Origin: Flavobacterium psychrophilum
Lineage (GTDB): Bacteria; Bacteroidota; Bacteroidia; Flavobacteriales; Flavobacteriaceae
Direction of reading: 5' to 3'
Assembly: GCA_003243255.1 (NCBI GenBank)
Contig: QFQM01000166.1
Location: forward strand, 1-9,688
DNA length: 9,688 nucleotides
Positions 1 through 6,604 of this stretch are shown here, in pieces. Within the stretch, counting starts at the first letter, position 1. Each line of letters starts with the position of its first letter. Both the position numbers and the translations under genes were made by a program. The notes beneath the pieces are model-generated. The model searched no databases. It was not told the DNA's origin and saw only the letters and a program-made list of their open reading frames with translations.

Positions 1-935
1 TTTATAGGGAGTTTATTAAAATCCTGAACAAAATATTTAAACAGCCCTTTACCGGAACTACCAAACCAGGTATTGCCCTCACTATCCGGAAAAATCTGAG
101 TAATGGAAGTTTCCTGAAGTACAGTATCAATCAGGTGCTTGCCCTCCCGGAACGATTCTTTCAACAGATTATCGCCCGTGCGTGTCCAGTACACATCGGT
201 GTGAGCATCATAGAGTAAGATAGGGTTGTCGATATCCAGGTTTTTAGCAATAATTTTTTTATTACGATAGTCCAGCACAAAAAAACCTTTATCGGTTTTC
301 ATTACCACTTCATTTCCCACATTACACATATTGTGCAATCGCCAAAACTCCTGCTTATGCGAAATCTTAAATTCCTCTTCTTTGGTCTTAATTAAGAAAC
401 TGCTGTCGTTGAGATAAAGACAAATGTCGCGCGAAGGAAGAAGTTGTGTATATAGAATAATTTTGTTCTCCCGGACTGGCTTGCTCCAGTAGTAAACAGA
501 GTCCTCTTTTATTTTGCCAAGCATTCCCTGGCTATTGATCATATAAATGGAGTCACGGAATTCAAAAACTCTCCGTACTCTTCCCGAAGGGATACCGGGT
601 TGCTGAAACTTCTTAAAGGTGTTACCATTAAAGCGGGTAATCCCTCTCGGATGAACAATCCACAAGTTCTGTCGGGAATCCAGCTTCAGGTAGTGAATGG
701 TGTTGCTCAGCAGGCCATCACGTGTGGTGTACACTTTAAAGTCACGGCCATCAAAGCGGGCGAGGCCTCCTCCATGCGTGGCAATCCAGAGATAACCGTT
801 CGCATCTTCCAGCACCATGTTCACCTGTGATTGTGGCAATCCATCCATCACCAGGTATTGACGTAAGGAATACGGTTGAGCAAAGGCCTGCGCAGAAACC
901 ACTAAAAGAAAAGTAAACAAGGCCCACCTCTTCAT
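1..935 (-). CDS. Secreted Reg_prop (two-component regulator propeller) sensor, N-terminal part; runs off the left edge
   Basis: The frame is open from an ATG at 935 to the window edge, giving 311 visible residues. Residues 1-19 form a signal peptide (MKRWALFTFLLVVSAQAFA), with cleavage likely before Gln20. Residues about 32-104 carry two Reg_prop blades: 'GLPQSQVNMVLEDANGYLWIA' in parts (DGLPQS, EDANGYLWIATHGGGL, RFDG), then DGLLSN, DSRQNLWI and RFNG. A further blade near residues 283-307 has ITQIFPDSEGNTWFGSSGKG. In this family a periplasmic 14-blade double propeller is normally followed by a Y_Y_Y domain, a membrane helix, and a histidine kinase, LuxR HTH or other output domain. That part is outside the window, so the output type is unknown. 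An in-frame TAA at 954-956 supports this start. The gene is divergent from the permease across 173 bases. The ligand cannot be predicted. Confidence 0.9.
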   Translation of the reverse strand, partial: MKRWALFTFLLVVSAQAFAQPYSLRQYLVMDGLPQSQVNMVLEDANGYLWIATHGGGLARFDGRDFKVYTTRDGLLSNTIHYLKLDSRQNLWIVHPRGITRFNGNTFKKFQQPGIPSGRVRRVFEFRDSIYMINSQGMLGKIKEDSVYYWSKPVRENKIILYTQLLPSRDICLYLNDSSFLIKTKEEEFKISHKQEFWRLHNMCNVGNEVVMKTDKGFFVLDYRNKKIIAKNLDIDNPILLYDAHTDVYWTRTGDNLLKESFREGKHLIDTVLQETSITQIFPDSEGNTWFGSSGKGLFKYFVQDFNKLPI

Positions 936-1108
936 AACTCTGCAAAATAGGCGTTAAACAACAACCGATTGTACCCCAATTTACGTCAAATAAATCCTTT
1001 TGTTCGTTAACTTTCAGCACACCTTATTCACACTAGTATTGAATTTAATATCCCGAAGATGCAACCTATTGTTAATGCCCTAAGTCTAATGATGAATTCA
1101 CTCCTGAT
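936..1108. promoter_or_regulatory. Divergent intergenic region between the propeller sensor and the permease
   Basis: This 173-base gap must hold the promoters of both divergent genes. It is AT-rich and contains a 14-base near-palindrome, TATTGAATTTAATA (1037-1050), with a single central mismatch. No convincing Bacteroidota promoter (TTTG and TAnnTTTG elements at the right spacing) could be placed on either strand, and neither start codon has a clear purine-rich ribosome site. The regulatory role is inferred from position only. Confidence 0.35.
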
Positions 1109-3514
1109 ATGCTGAAAAACTACCTGATCATTGCCTGGCGTAGCTTACGCAAACACTTTACGTATTCCTTCATCAACATCCTTGGACTTGGTTTAGGATT
1201 TGCCACCTTCTTGCTGCTAGCCACATGGATACGACACGAGGTCAGCTTCGATCGCTTTCATGAAAAATCCAATTTAATTTACCGCGCATCCCTGGAATAT
1301 GGCTTTGGCGGGCAAGTATCCAAGACTTCCGTTTCACCTACCGCACTACTGCCTGCCTTGCAGAAAAACTTTGCGGAAGTAGAAACCGGCGTACGACTGT
1401 ACAATGCTTCCGGCTGGAATTCATTCATTCTTCGCAAAGACGACAAAGTATTTCAGGAAAATCGTTTCTACTATGCAGACAGTGCATTTTTCGATGTATT
1501 TTCTTTTCACCTGCTTGAAGGCGACCCGAAGACAGCGCTTGCGGAACCCAATTCCATGGTGATTACCCAGGCCATGGCTAAAAAATATTTTGGTAATGAT
1601 AATCCAATGGGGCAAGTGATCCAGGTAAATAATCGGAAGGAGTACACCGTTACCGGAGTGATGGAAGAAGTGCCTTCCAACTCGCACATCCAATTTGACT
1701 TTGTCGGATCTTTTTCCAGCCTCGAAGCGGCCAAACATCAAATCTGGTGGAGCGCCAATTATCAGACCTTTATTGTAGTGCAGAAAGAAGCCGACATCAA
1801 CGCTCTGGTGAAAAAAACCAACGAGTTGGTGAAAAAAGAACTGGCTTCCGAGCTCACCAATCCGGGCGATTATGTGCAGTATAATTTTATTCCCCTCACC
1901 GACATCTATTTAAAGTCTGGACTTGAAGAAAGTGAAGTCGTAGGCAACATTCAATACGTGTATCTCTTCAGTGCCATCGCTTTGCTTGTCGTCATTATTG
2001 CCTGCATCAATTATATCAACCTTGCCACCGCTCGCGCGGCTGACAGGGCCAAGGAAGTAGGCATACGCAAAGTAGTGGGGGCATTGCGAAAGCAGCTGTT
2101 CCTGCAGTTTATTGGTGAATCGTTCATTATTACATTCGTCTCGTTCGCTATTGCCTTCCTGCTGGCGCAGATCAGTCTTGTTGGATTCAATTCCCTTACG
2201 GGAAAAACATTTCAGGCCATGGATCTTTTCGATCCCCAGTTCCTCATCCTCTGCGTAGTGGCCGTTTGTGTCATTGCTCTGGTGGCGGGTGCATATCCTG
2301 CATTGGCCATTACCTCCTTCAAGCCGGTAAGTATTCTCAAGGGCAACTTCCGTAGCTCTGCCCGTGGTATCTGGCTACGCAAATCCTTAGTGGTATTCCA
2401 GTTTTCCATTTCCATTATACTGATGGTCAGTACGCTCATTATCCTGAAGCAGATTAACTACATACAGGACAAACGACTGGGCTACGATAAAGAAAATGTG
2501 TTAGTACTTCCATTAGACACCAAAACAGAAGAAGTCTTTTCACAACTGAGAACGGAGTTAATCCGAAACAGTAAAGTAAAATCAGTAGCCCGTGGTTCAG
2601 AAGCCCCCACACGAATACAGGGAGGCTACGGAGCCAGCGTGGAAGGAATTGGCTCTGAGCGCGGCATCATCACTACTGCCGTATCGGTGGACGAAGCGTA
2701 TGTTCCGGCAATGAGTATGGAACTGGTATTGGGAAGAAATTTTACTCCTGGTGATAATGCAAAAATGGCAGCCGATACCTCAGGAAATTCATACTCGTTC
2801 ATCCTGAATGAATCGGCTCTGAAAGAGTTATTAATCCCTGCAGACAAAGCAATCGGCACCAAAATGAACTTGAGCGGCAGAAATGGAGAAATCATTGGCG
2901 TGGTGAAGGATTTCCATTTCTCTTCGCTGCACGAAAAAATTGGCCCGCTTATTTTGTTCAATGAAGAAAGTCAATTTGCTCATGTATTCATCAAGTTAGA
3001 GGCGGGTAACACGTTACAAACCATGGAGGAGATCAAATCCATCTGCAAAAAGACCATCACGCATCGCCCTCTGGAATATAAATTTTTAGATGAGCAATAC
3101 ACCGCACTCTATGCATCCGAACAAAAAGTAGGTGCGATCTGCACCGTGTTCGCCACGCTTACCATTATCATTGCTTGTCTTGGCTTATTCGGGTTAGTCG
3201 CATTCTCTGCGTCTCAGAAAACCAAAGAGATTGGAATACGAAAAGTATTGGGTGCTACAGCACCCGGTATTGTGTTGTTAATCACCAAAGACTACAGCAA
3301 ACTGGTAATACTGGCTATTCTGGTTGGGTTGCCTGTAGCCTATTACATCATCGAAAATTTATGGCTCAGTAGTTTTGCGTATCGCACTACTGTAGGAACT
3401 GGTCCATTTGTGATGGCAGCAGGTGCGTGTTTATTCATCGCGTTTGGAACGGCCAGTTTTCAGGCCATTCGTGCAGCCATGATCGATCCGGTGAATACCT
3501 TACGTAACGAGTAA
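1109..3514 (+). CDS. ABC transporter permease, MacB/FtsX type, eight-helix Bacteroidota form
   Basis: This is an 801-residue inner-membrane permease. Its order is: helix 1 (about 19-41), a first extracytoplasmic MacB_PCD domain (about 42-280), helices 2-4 (about 284-304, 335-360, 379-402), helix 5 (about 426-450), a second MacB_PCD domain (about 451-670), and helices 6-8 (about 674-704, 732-752, 764-786). Each FtsX half carries the signature after its first helix: AKEVGIRKVVGA near residue 313 and TKEIGIRKVLGA near 706. This duplicated form of about 800 residues is typical of Bacteroidota. Relatives move or release lipids, lipoproteins, peptides or drugs by mechanotransmission, powered by a separate MacB/LolD-like ATPase. 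No ATPase gene is next to it here, so the partner must lie elsewhere. The substrate cannot be told. The ATG has no clear ribosome site, which is usual in this group. The gene appears monocistronic. Confidence 0.95.
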   Translation: MLKNYLIIAWRSLRKHFTYSFINILGLGLGFATFLLLATWIRHEVSFDRFHEKSNLIYRASLEYGFGGQVSKTSVSPTALLPALQKNFAEVETGVRLYNASGWNSFILRKDDKVFQENRFYYADSAFFDVFSFHLLEGDPKTALAEPNSMVITQAMAKKYFGNDNPMGQVIQVNNRKEYTVTGVMEEVPSNSHIQFDFVGSFSSLEAAKHQIWWSANYQTFIVVQKEADINALVKKTNELVKKELASELTNPGDYVQYNFIPLTDIYLKSGLEESEVVGNIQYVYLFSAIALLVVIIACINYINLATARAADRAKEVGIRKVVGALRKQLFLQFIGESFIITFVSFAIAFLLAQISLVGFNSLTGKTFQAMDLFDPQFLILCVVAVCVIALVAGAYPALAITSFKPVSILKGNFRSSARGIWLRKSLVVFQFSISIILMVSTLIILKQINYIQDKRLGYDKENVLVLPLDTKTEEVFSQLRTELIRNSKVKSVARGSEAPTRIQGGYGASVEGIGSERGIITTAVSVDEAYVPAMSMELVLGRNFTPGDNAKMAADTSGNSYSFILNESALKELLIPADKAIGTKMNLSGRNGEIIGVVKDFHFSSLHEKIGPLILFNEESQFAHVFIKLEAGNTLQTMEEIKSICKKTITHRPLEYKFLDEQYTALYASEQKVGAICTVFATLTIIIACLGLFGLVAFSASQKTKEIGIRKVLGATAPGIVLLITKDYSKLVILAILVGLPVAYYIIENLWLSSFAYRTTVGTGPFVMAAGACLFIAFGTASFQAIRAAMIDPVNTLRNE

Positions 3515-3521
3515 TCCGTAC

Positions 3522-3563
3522 AGAGCTGTACATTCCGGCACATCAGCCGGAATGCACAGCTCT
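3522..3563 (+). terminator. Hairpin terminator of the permease gene
   Basis: Two 17-base arms, AGAGCTGTACATTCCGG (3522-3538) and CCGGAATGCACAGCTCT (3547-3563), pair with a single A/C mismatch around an 8-base loop. They start 8 bases after the permease stop codon. The tail TCACCTTCTTTG is pyrimidine-rich but not a strict U-run. A shorter perfect hairpin, GTACAG-AG-CTGTAC (3518-3531), overlaps the left arm and could compete with it. Confidence 0.75.
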
Positions 3564-3898
3564 TCACCTTCTTTGCACCTAGCAAATCCTGTTTATCGCT
3601 GATTATCATCAGGAGCATCTTCCGGCTTACGCTTTCAACAGTAAACTGATTCCAATTAATGACTGCCTGTAGTCACAGTCAGGATCTAATCTGTGTGAAG
3701 GTTAGTGGATCGCTGTTTCTATTTATATCGCTAATCGTCAATGTAATGACTATGAAAACAGGCAACAAAAGCCGGCGACCGGACTTCAGTACATCCATCA
3801 TTCTGAAGCAAAGCTGGATTAAAACGCCATTGTTTAATCGGATCACTTGTGACTTTTCGGAAACCTTCGGATTATTAGAGTGAATTTAATCCGGCTAC
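3564..3898. other. Gene-poor region upstream of the first sigma factor, with short inverted repeats
   Basis: I see no credible gene in these 335 bases. A 74-codon plus-strand frame at 3659-3883 has no recognisable domain and looks like chance. The region contains TGACTG-N10-CAGTCA (3660-3681), GATTAAA-N9-TTTAATC (3817-3839) and CGGATTA-N12-TAATCCG (3868-3893). The right half of the second and third repeats shares the word TTTAATC followed by a G/C-rich GG (3833 and 3885). The last repeat ends 5 bases before the sigma-factor ATG. The promoter of the sigma-factor unit must lie here, but I could not place it. Confidence 0.4.
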
Positions 3899-4459
3899 AT
3901 GACGGACGAGGAAATCCGAAAGGAACATGAGATCATCGAACGATCAAAGAAAGATGCCAACGCCTTTAGCGAGCTCTATGAAAAGTACTTTGATCGTATC
4001 TTCAACTTCATTCACCGCCAAACGGATGACGAAGACCTGACCGGTGATCTGTGTTCGCAAACATTCATTATTGTGATGAATAGCCTGCCTAAATATGAAT
4101 TCAGAGGAGTGCCCTTCTCTGCCTGGCTATACAAAATTGCCAGCAATGAGGTAAGAAAGCACTATCGTAAGAATAAAACCAAGCAGGTATTTAGTATTGA
4201 AGAACTAAAAATACGAGAGCTGGTAGATCAGAACGATGAAGAATGGGATGAAGAACTCATCCAACGCATGCTTACCTTTATGAGTGATCTGCCTACCGAT
4301 ATGCTGCAGGTGCTTGAACTCCGGTTTTTCGAAGACAAGGACTTTAAAGAAATTGCTTTCATCCTGGACATATCAGAAAGCGGAGCGAAGATGCGTACCT
4401 ACCGGGCATTGGATAAGTTGAGGAAAAATTTCGATTTGAAAATAAGATACAATGAGTAA
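3899..4459 (+). CDS. ECF-type RNA polymerase sigma factor (sigma-70 family)
   Basis: This 186-residue protein has the two-domain ECF layout. Sigma region 2 spans about residues 20-91, with FSELYEKYFDRIFNFIHR, a region-2.2-like DLTGDLCSQTFIIVM, and the region-2.4-like FSAWLYKIASNEVRKHYRK. An acidic linker (about 95-122, NDEEWDEEL) follows. Sigma region 4 spans about 129-177, with LPTDMLQVLELRFFEDKDFKEIA and then an HTH ending in AKMRTYRALDKLRK. It would direct core polymerase to a small alternative regulon that includes, in many ECF systems, its own gene. Its stop overlaps the start of the next gene by 8 bases (ATGAGTAA), so the pair is probably translationally coupled. The downstream membrane protein is the natural candidate for its regulator. 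The ECF subgroup cannot be assigned by eye. Confidence 0.93.
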   Translation: MTDEEIRKEHEIIERSKKDANAFSELYEKYFDRIFNFIHRQTDDEDLTGDLCSQTFIIVMNSLPKYEFRGVPFSAWLYKIASNEVRKHYRKNKTKQVFSIEELKIRELVDQNDEEWDEELIQRMLTFMSDLPTDMLQVLELRFFEDKDFKEIAFILDISESGAKMRTYRALDKLRKNFDLKIRYNE

Positions 4460-4745
4460 GAACGAAATACGATTGCGCAGGGAAAAGCTGACCGGCCAGG
4501 GTAGCGAGCGCTTCCGTGATTTTAGTGTGATCAAAAAACGACATGAGCGCGAGATTCGGATGAAGAAAATCATACGAATCTTTACGATTGCTGCGGCCAT
4601 ATTAGTGGCTATAATTCTCTTCCTTGCCATGCAGATTATTTTAGAGCTGCGCTCAAAGAAAAACGTGAAAGAGCCGGTGAAAAAGGAATCGTTTGAAAAA
4701 AGATCTACTCTTGACGAAGTCGGTAAATCCCCTGAAAAAACGTAG
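4452..4745 (+). CDS. Small single-pass membrane protein, possible regulator of the upstream sigma factor
   Basis: This 97-residue protein is not in a family I recognise. Residues 1-39 are very basic and charged (RLRREKL, KKRHEREIRMKK). A hydrophobic helix follows at about 41-65 (IFTIAAAILVAIILFLAMQI), then a short charged tail of about 30 residues rich in Lys and Glu. The positive-inside rule puts the N-terminus in the cytoplasm and the tail outside. The 8-base overlap with the sigma-factor gene argues that it is real and made in step with the sigma factor. An anti-sigma or anchoring role is inferred from position and topology only. There is no zinc-binding HxxxCxxC motif and no typical anti-sigma fold is evident. 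It could instead be an unrelated small membrane protein. Confidence 0.72.
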   Translation: MSKNEIRLRREKLTGQGSERFRDFSVIKKRHEREIRMKKIIRIFTIAAAILVAIILFLAMQIILELRSKKNVKEPVKKESFEKRSTLDEVGKSPEKT

Positions 4746-4790
4746 TACGGTTAGCAGAAGGGATCTTTCCGTTTAGGTCAGGGCAAAAAG

Positions 4791-4816
4791 GAAAACACTT
4801 TACGAAGAAAACACTT
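4791..4816. repeat. Short direct repeat GAAAACACTT (two copies)
   Basis: The 10-base word GAAAACACTT occurs at 4791-4800 and again at 4807-4816, a 16-base period. It lies in the gap between the convergent ends of the small membrane protein gene and the LuxR-type gene. No function can be assigned, and it may be chance in AT-rich sequence. Confidence 0.4.
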
Positions 4817-4828
4817 CTCCTCCAAAAA

Positions 4829-5023
4829 TCAAGAGAGTTGCATTTTCGGATAAGCCTTCAGGATTACTTCTGTGGTATTATGAGCCTTGAATTTCAGGCG
4901 AAGGTGTTTGCGATGGGTTTCTACCGTATGGAAGCTGATCAGGAGTTTTTCGGCAATTTGTCGGGAAGAAAGTCCTGTCGCCAGTAAATCAAGGACAACT
5001 TTCTCTTGTCGGGTCATCGTCAT
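4829..5023 (-). CDS. Stand-alone LuxR/GerE-type helix-turn-helix protein
   Basis: Nearly the whole 64-residue product is one GerE (LuxR C-terminal) DNA-binding domain: TRQEKVVLDLLATGLSSRQIA, then EKLLISFHTVETHRKHLRLKF and KAHNTTEVILKAYPK. The helix-turn-helix residues (SSRQIAEKL, TVETHRKHL) are intact. No receiver or sensor domain is attached. An in-frame TAA about 24 codons upstream leaves no room for one, so it is either a true HTH-only regulator or the surviving end of a response regulator. The ATG is at 5021-5023; a second in-frame ATG two codons on (MTM) is an alternative start. It faces away from the second sigma operon, and a strong hairpin lies upstream of it. Its targets are unknown. 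Confidence 0.75.
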   Translation of the reverse strand: MTMTRQEKVVLDLLATGLSSRQIAEKLLISFHTVETHRKHLRLKFKAHNTTEVILKAYPKMQLS

Positions 5024-5051
5024 AACTAAGTCGGGATTGAAAGTTAAATGA

Positions 5052-5090
5052 AACGGCCCCCGTGTTTACCTAAACCCACGAGGGGCCGTT
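5052..5090 (-). terminator. Large GC-rich hairpin: terminator or leader attenuator of the LuxR-type gene
   Basis: AACGGCCCCCGTG (5052-5064) pairs with CACGAGGGGCCGTT (5077-5090) over 13 base pairs with one bulged A (5081). Three more T-A pairs sit inside it before the loop. Read on the minus strand the stem is followed by TCATTTAACTTT, which suits a terminator. Read on the plus strand it is followed by CACCGAGC, which does not. No minus-strand gene ends just upstream of it, so on that strand it lies in the 5' leader of the LuxR-type gene. On the plus strand it could still block read-through from the first sigma-factor unit into the second. Confidence 0.6.
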
Positions 5091-5108
5091 CACCGAGCTT
5101 GATTTGTG

Positions 5109-5128
5109 GGGTCAACCTCTTTTGACCC
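5109..5128. promoter_or_regulatory. Candidate operator upstream of the second sigma operon
   Basis: GGGTCAA (5109-5115) and TTGACCC (5122-5128) form a perfect 7-base inverted repeat with a 6-base spacer. The site lies about 100 bases before the sigma-factor ATG and 86 bases before the start of the divergent LuxR-type gene. A related half-site, GGTCACCC, follows at about 5150. The 20-base dyad suits a dimeric HTH regulator. The LuxR-type protein next door is one candidate, but this is only inferred from position. Confidence 0.45.
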
Positions 5129-5230
5129 TTTATGTTTTAACTGGGCAAAGGTCACCCACTCAAAGACAGAAAAATTTATTTATTTTTATAGGGTTACGTA
5201 CACATCATTTTTACACTAAGTACCAAAGAA

Positions 5231-5803
5231 ATGACCGATATCGAGATGATTCGGATGATAAAGGACAAAGATCAGCGAGGTCTTACCTTGTTATACGAGT
5301 CTTTCCGCCCGGAATTTGTGAATTGGATCACCAAATTTACGGGTTGTAATGGGGAAGATGCTTCTGAATATTACCAGGCTGCAGTTCTGATTATGTATGA
5401 TAATATACATAATGGCAGATTAGAAGATCTTAGAAGTAGTTTGAAAACATATCTGTTTAGCATTGGCAAAAATTTAATCTGGGACCGCAACCGGCAGCAA
5501 GGGCGTACCGAGAAAATTAAAGCAGAATATTACCTACAGATGCACATGGGGAACACAAATAATGAGCGTGACCAGCTCATTGAAGAGAATAACCTTAATC
5601 TGATCAGCAGATGCTTCGACCAGCTGGGAGATCCTTGCCACACCCTGCTGGATCTTTTCTATTATCAGAAGAAAAGCATGGAGGAAATCACCGTTGAACT
5701 GAATTATAAAAATACAGATTCGGCCAAAAATCAGAAGTACAAGTGTATCGAGCGATTGCGCAAATTGGTAGACACTGAAAAAGCCAGATTAGAGATAGAA
5801 TAA
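5231..5803 (+). CDS. ECF-type sigma factor of the TPR/CHAT-associated kind
   Basis: This 190-residue sigma factor has region 2 at about 18-90 (LTLLYESFRPEFVNWI, then EDASEYYQAAVLIMYDNI, then LKTYLFSIGKNLIWDRNRQQ) and region 4 at about 128-180 (CFDQLGDPCHTLLDLFYYQK, then SMEEITVELNYKNTDSAKNQ, then KYKCIERLRKL). The region-4 text, with LGDPC and a KN-x-DSAKNQKYKC recognition helix, is one I associate from memory with Bacteroidota sigma factors encoded beside TPR membrane proteins and CHAT proteins. That is exactly the context here. It is probably the output of the module, held inactive by the membrane protein that starts 15 bases downstream. It diverges from the first sigma factor (3899-4459) and is not a recent duplicate of it. 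The ATG follows AAAGAA, a weak purine-rich stretch. Confidence 0.93.
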   Translation: MTDIEMIRMIKDKDQRGLTLLYESFRPEFVNWITKFTGCNGEDASEYYQAAVLIMYDNIHNGRLEDLRSSLKTYLFSIGKNLIWDRNRQQGRTEKIKAEYYLQMHMGNTNNERDQLIEENNLNLISRCFDQLGDPCHTLLDLFYYQKKSMEEITVELNYKNTDSAKNQKYKCIERLRKLVDTEKARLEIE

Positions 5804-5818
5804 AGCCAGTAAAATAAC

Positions 5819-6568
5819 ATGGAAAATAACTTTCGAGATATTGAGTGGATAGAGCGCTACCTGGATCGCAGCCTTTCGGAAGAGGAAAGGCAGACGATGG
5901 AAAGACGCCTTGAGCTTGAACCCGACCTGAAATCAAAATACTACGAGCACAAACAGTTGATTGAAGGGATCCGTTACTCGCATATTCAAAACAAACTGGA
6001 GCAGCTTCGGTTGCTGGAAAGTTCATTACCTCCGGTAACGGAGAAGCAAAGAGTTAACGTAATCGCACTATGGAAGCCTGTTGCTATAGCAGCATCCATT
6101 ACCTTACTCATCGCTGCCTGTTATTTTTTCGCACTCAACCCCACTCCGCAAGAGTTATATGCCAACCAGTTTGTGCCCTATCCCAATGTATTTGAACCTA
6201 CAGTAAGAGGGAACATCAATACATCGCAAGACAAAAGAACGGAAGCTTTTCGCGCGTATGATCAGGGGGATTATGCTACTGCATCCCAGTTGTTTACAGA
6301 ACTGAGCGCCAGTCACAGCGAGCCGGGAATCCTGCTATTGCTTGGCAACTCGAACCTCATTATTGGCAAGACACAGGAAGCGCAGAATAATTTTCTTGAA
6401 TTGATTGCCAACTATGACGAACTCGAAGCACAGGCAAAATGGTACCTGGCCTTGAGTTACTTAAAGCAAGGTGAGGGTGAGAAAGCCCAGCTCATACTTC
6501 AGGAACTGAGTGACCCTCAAGTAACCTATTCCAAAAAAGCAAAAGAATTATTGGACAACATGAAGTAA
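5819..6568 (+). CDS. Anti-sigma-like membrane protein with extracytoplasmic TPRs
   Basis: This 249-residue protein has three parts. Residues 1-70 are a charged helical domain (IERYLDRSLSEEERQTMERR, then LELEPDLKSKYYEHKQLIEG) of the type seen at the N-terminus of Bacteroidota anti-sigma-like proteins, but without Cys/His zinc ligands. Residues about 84-106 are a single membrane helix (WKPVAIAASITLLIAACYFF). Residues 140-249 are about three TPR units (AFRAYDQGDYATASQLFTEL; ILLLLGNSNLIIGKTQEAQN; AKWYLALSYLKQGEGEKAQL). The juxtamembrane segment 107-139 is Pro/Asn-rich and likely flexible. It lies 15 bases after the sigma gene and 14 bases before the next gene, so it is co-transcribed. I infer that the N-terminus binds the sigma factor in the cytoplasm and the TPRs sense or dock a partner outside, perhaps the CHAT protein encoded downstream. 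The segment at 107-139 would be an accessible cleavage site. Confidence 0.87.
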   Translation: MENNFRDIEWIERYLDRSLSEEERQTMERRLELEPDLKSKYYEHKQLIEGIRYSHIQNKLEQLRLLESSLPPVTEKQRVNVIALWKPVAIAASITLLIAACYFFALNPTPQELYANQFVPYPNVFEPTVRGNINTSQDKRTEAFRAYDQGDYATASQLFTELSASHSEPGILLLLGNSNLIIGKTQEAQNNFLELIANYDELEAQAKWYLALSYLKQGEGEKAQLILQELSDPQVTYSKKAKELLDNMK

Positions 6569-6577
6569 TAGTATTAG

Positions 6578-6604
6578 ATTGGATGAAGTTTACTTTAATC
6601 CAAT
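6578..6604 (+). promoter_or_regulatory. Hairpin over the start codon of the 82-residue gene
   Basis: ATTGGAT (6578-6584) pairs perfectly with ATCCAAT (6598-6604), with two further A-T pairs possible inside. The start codon ATG (6583-6585) begins within the left arm, so this fold would hide it from free ribosomes. Ribosomes finishing the TPR gene 14 bases upstream could open it. The stem is weak, and the role is an inference. Confidence 0.35.

Noticed and set aside
600..830. 76-codon plus-strand frame inside the propeller gene
   Set aside because: It is antisense to the well-supported sensor reading frame and has no domain.
751..1020. 89-codon minus-strand frame over the start of the propeller gene
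   Set aside because: The neighbouring minus-strand frame gives a signal peptide and Reg_prop repeats, so this one is a shadow that spans the promoter region.
3659..3883. 74-codon plus-strand frame upstream of the first sigma factor
   Set aside because: It has no recognisable domain and an unconvincing composition, and it overlaps the repeat-rich leader. It is treated as non-coding.
4359..4630. Two minus-strand frames over the end of the first sigma gene and the small membrane gene
   Set aside because: They are antisense to a sigma region 4 and to a membrane helix in the plus-strand frames, and they show no domains.
4746..4828. Mobile-element end suggested by the GAAAACACTT direct repeat
   Set aside because: There are no terminal inverted repeats, transposase or target-site duplication, and two 10-base copies 16 bases apart can arise by chance.
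5104..5349. 81-codon plus-strand frame before and across the second sigma gene start
   Set aside because: It covers the operator-like dyad and runs into the sigma-factor gene in another frame. The sigma frame is clearly the coding one.
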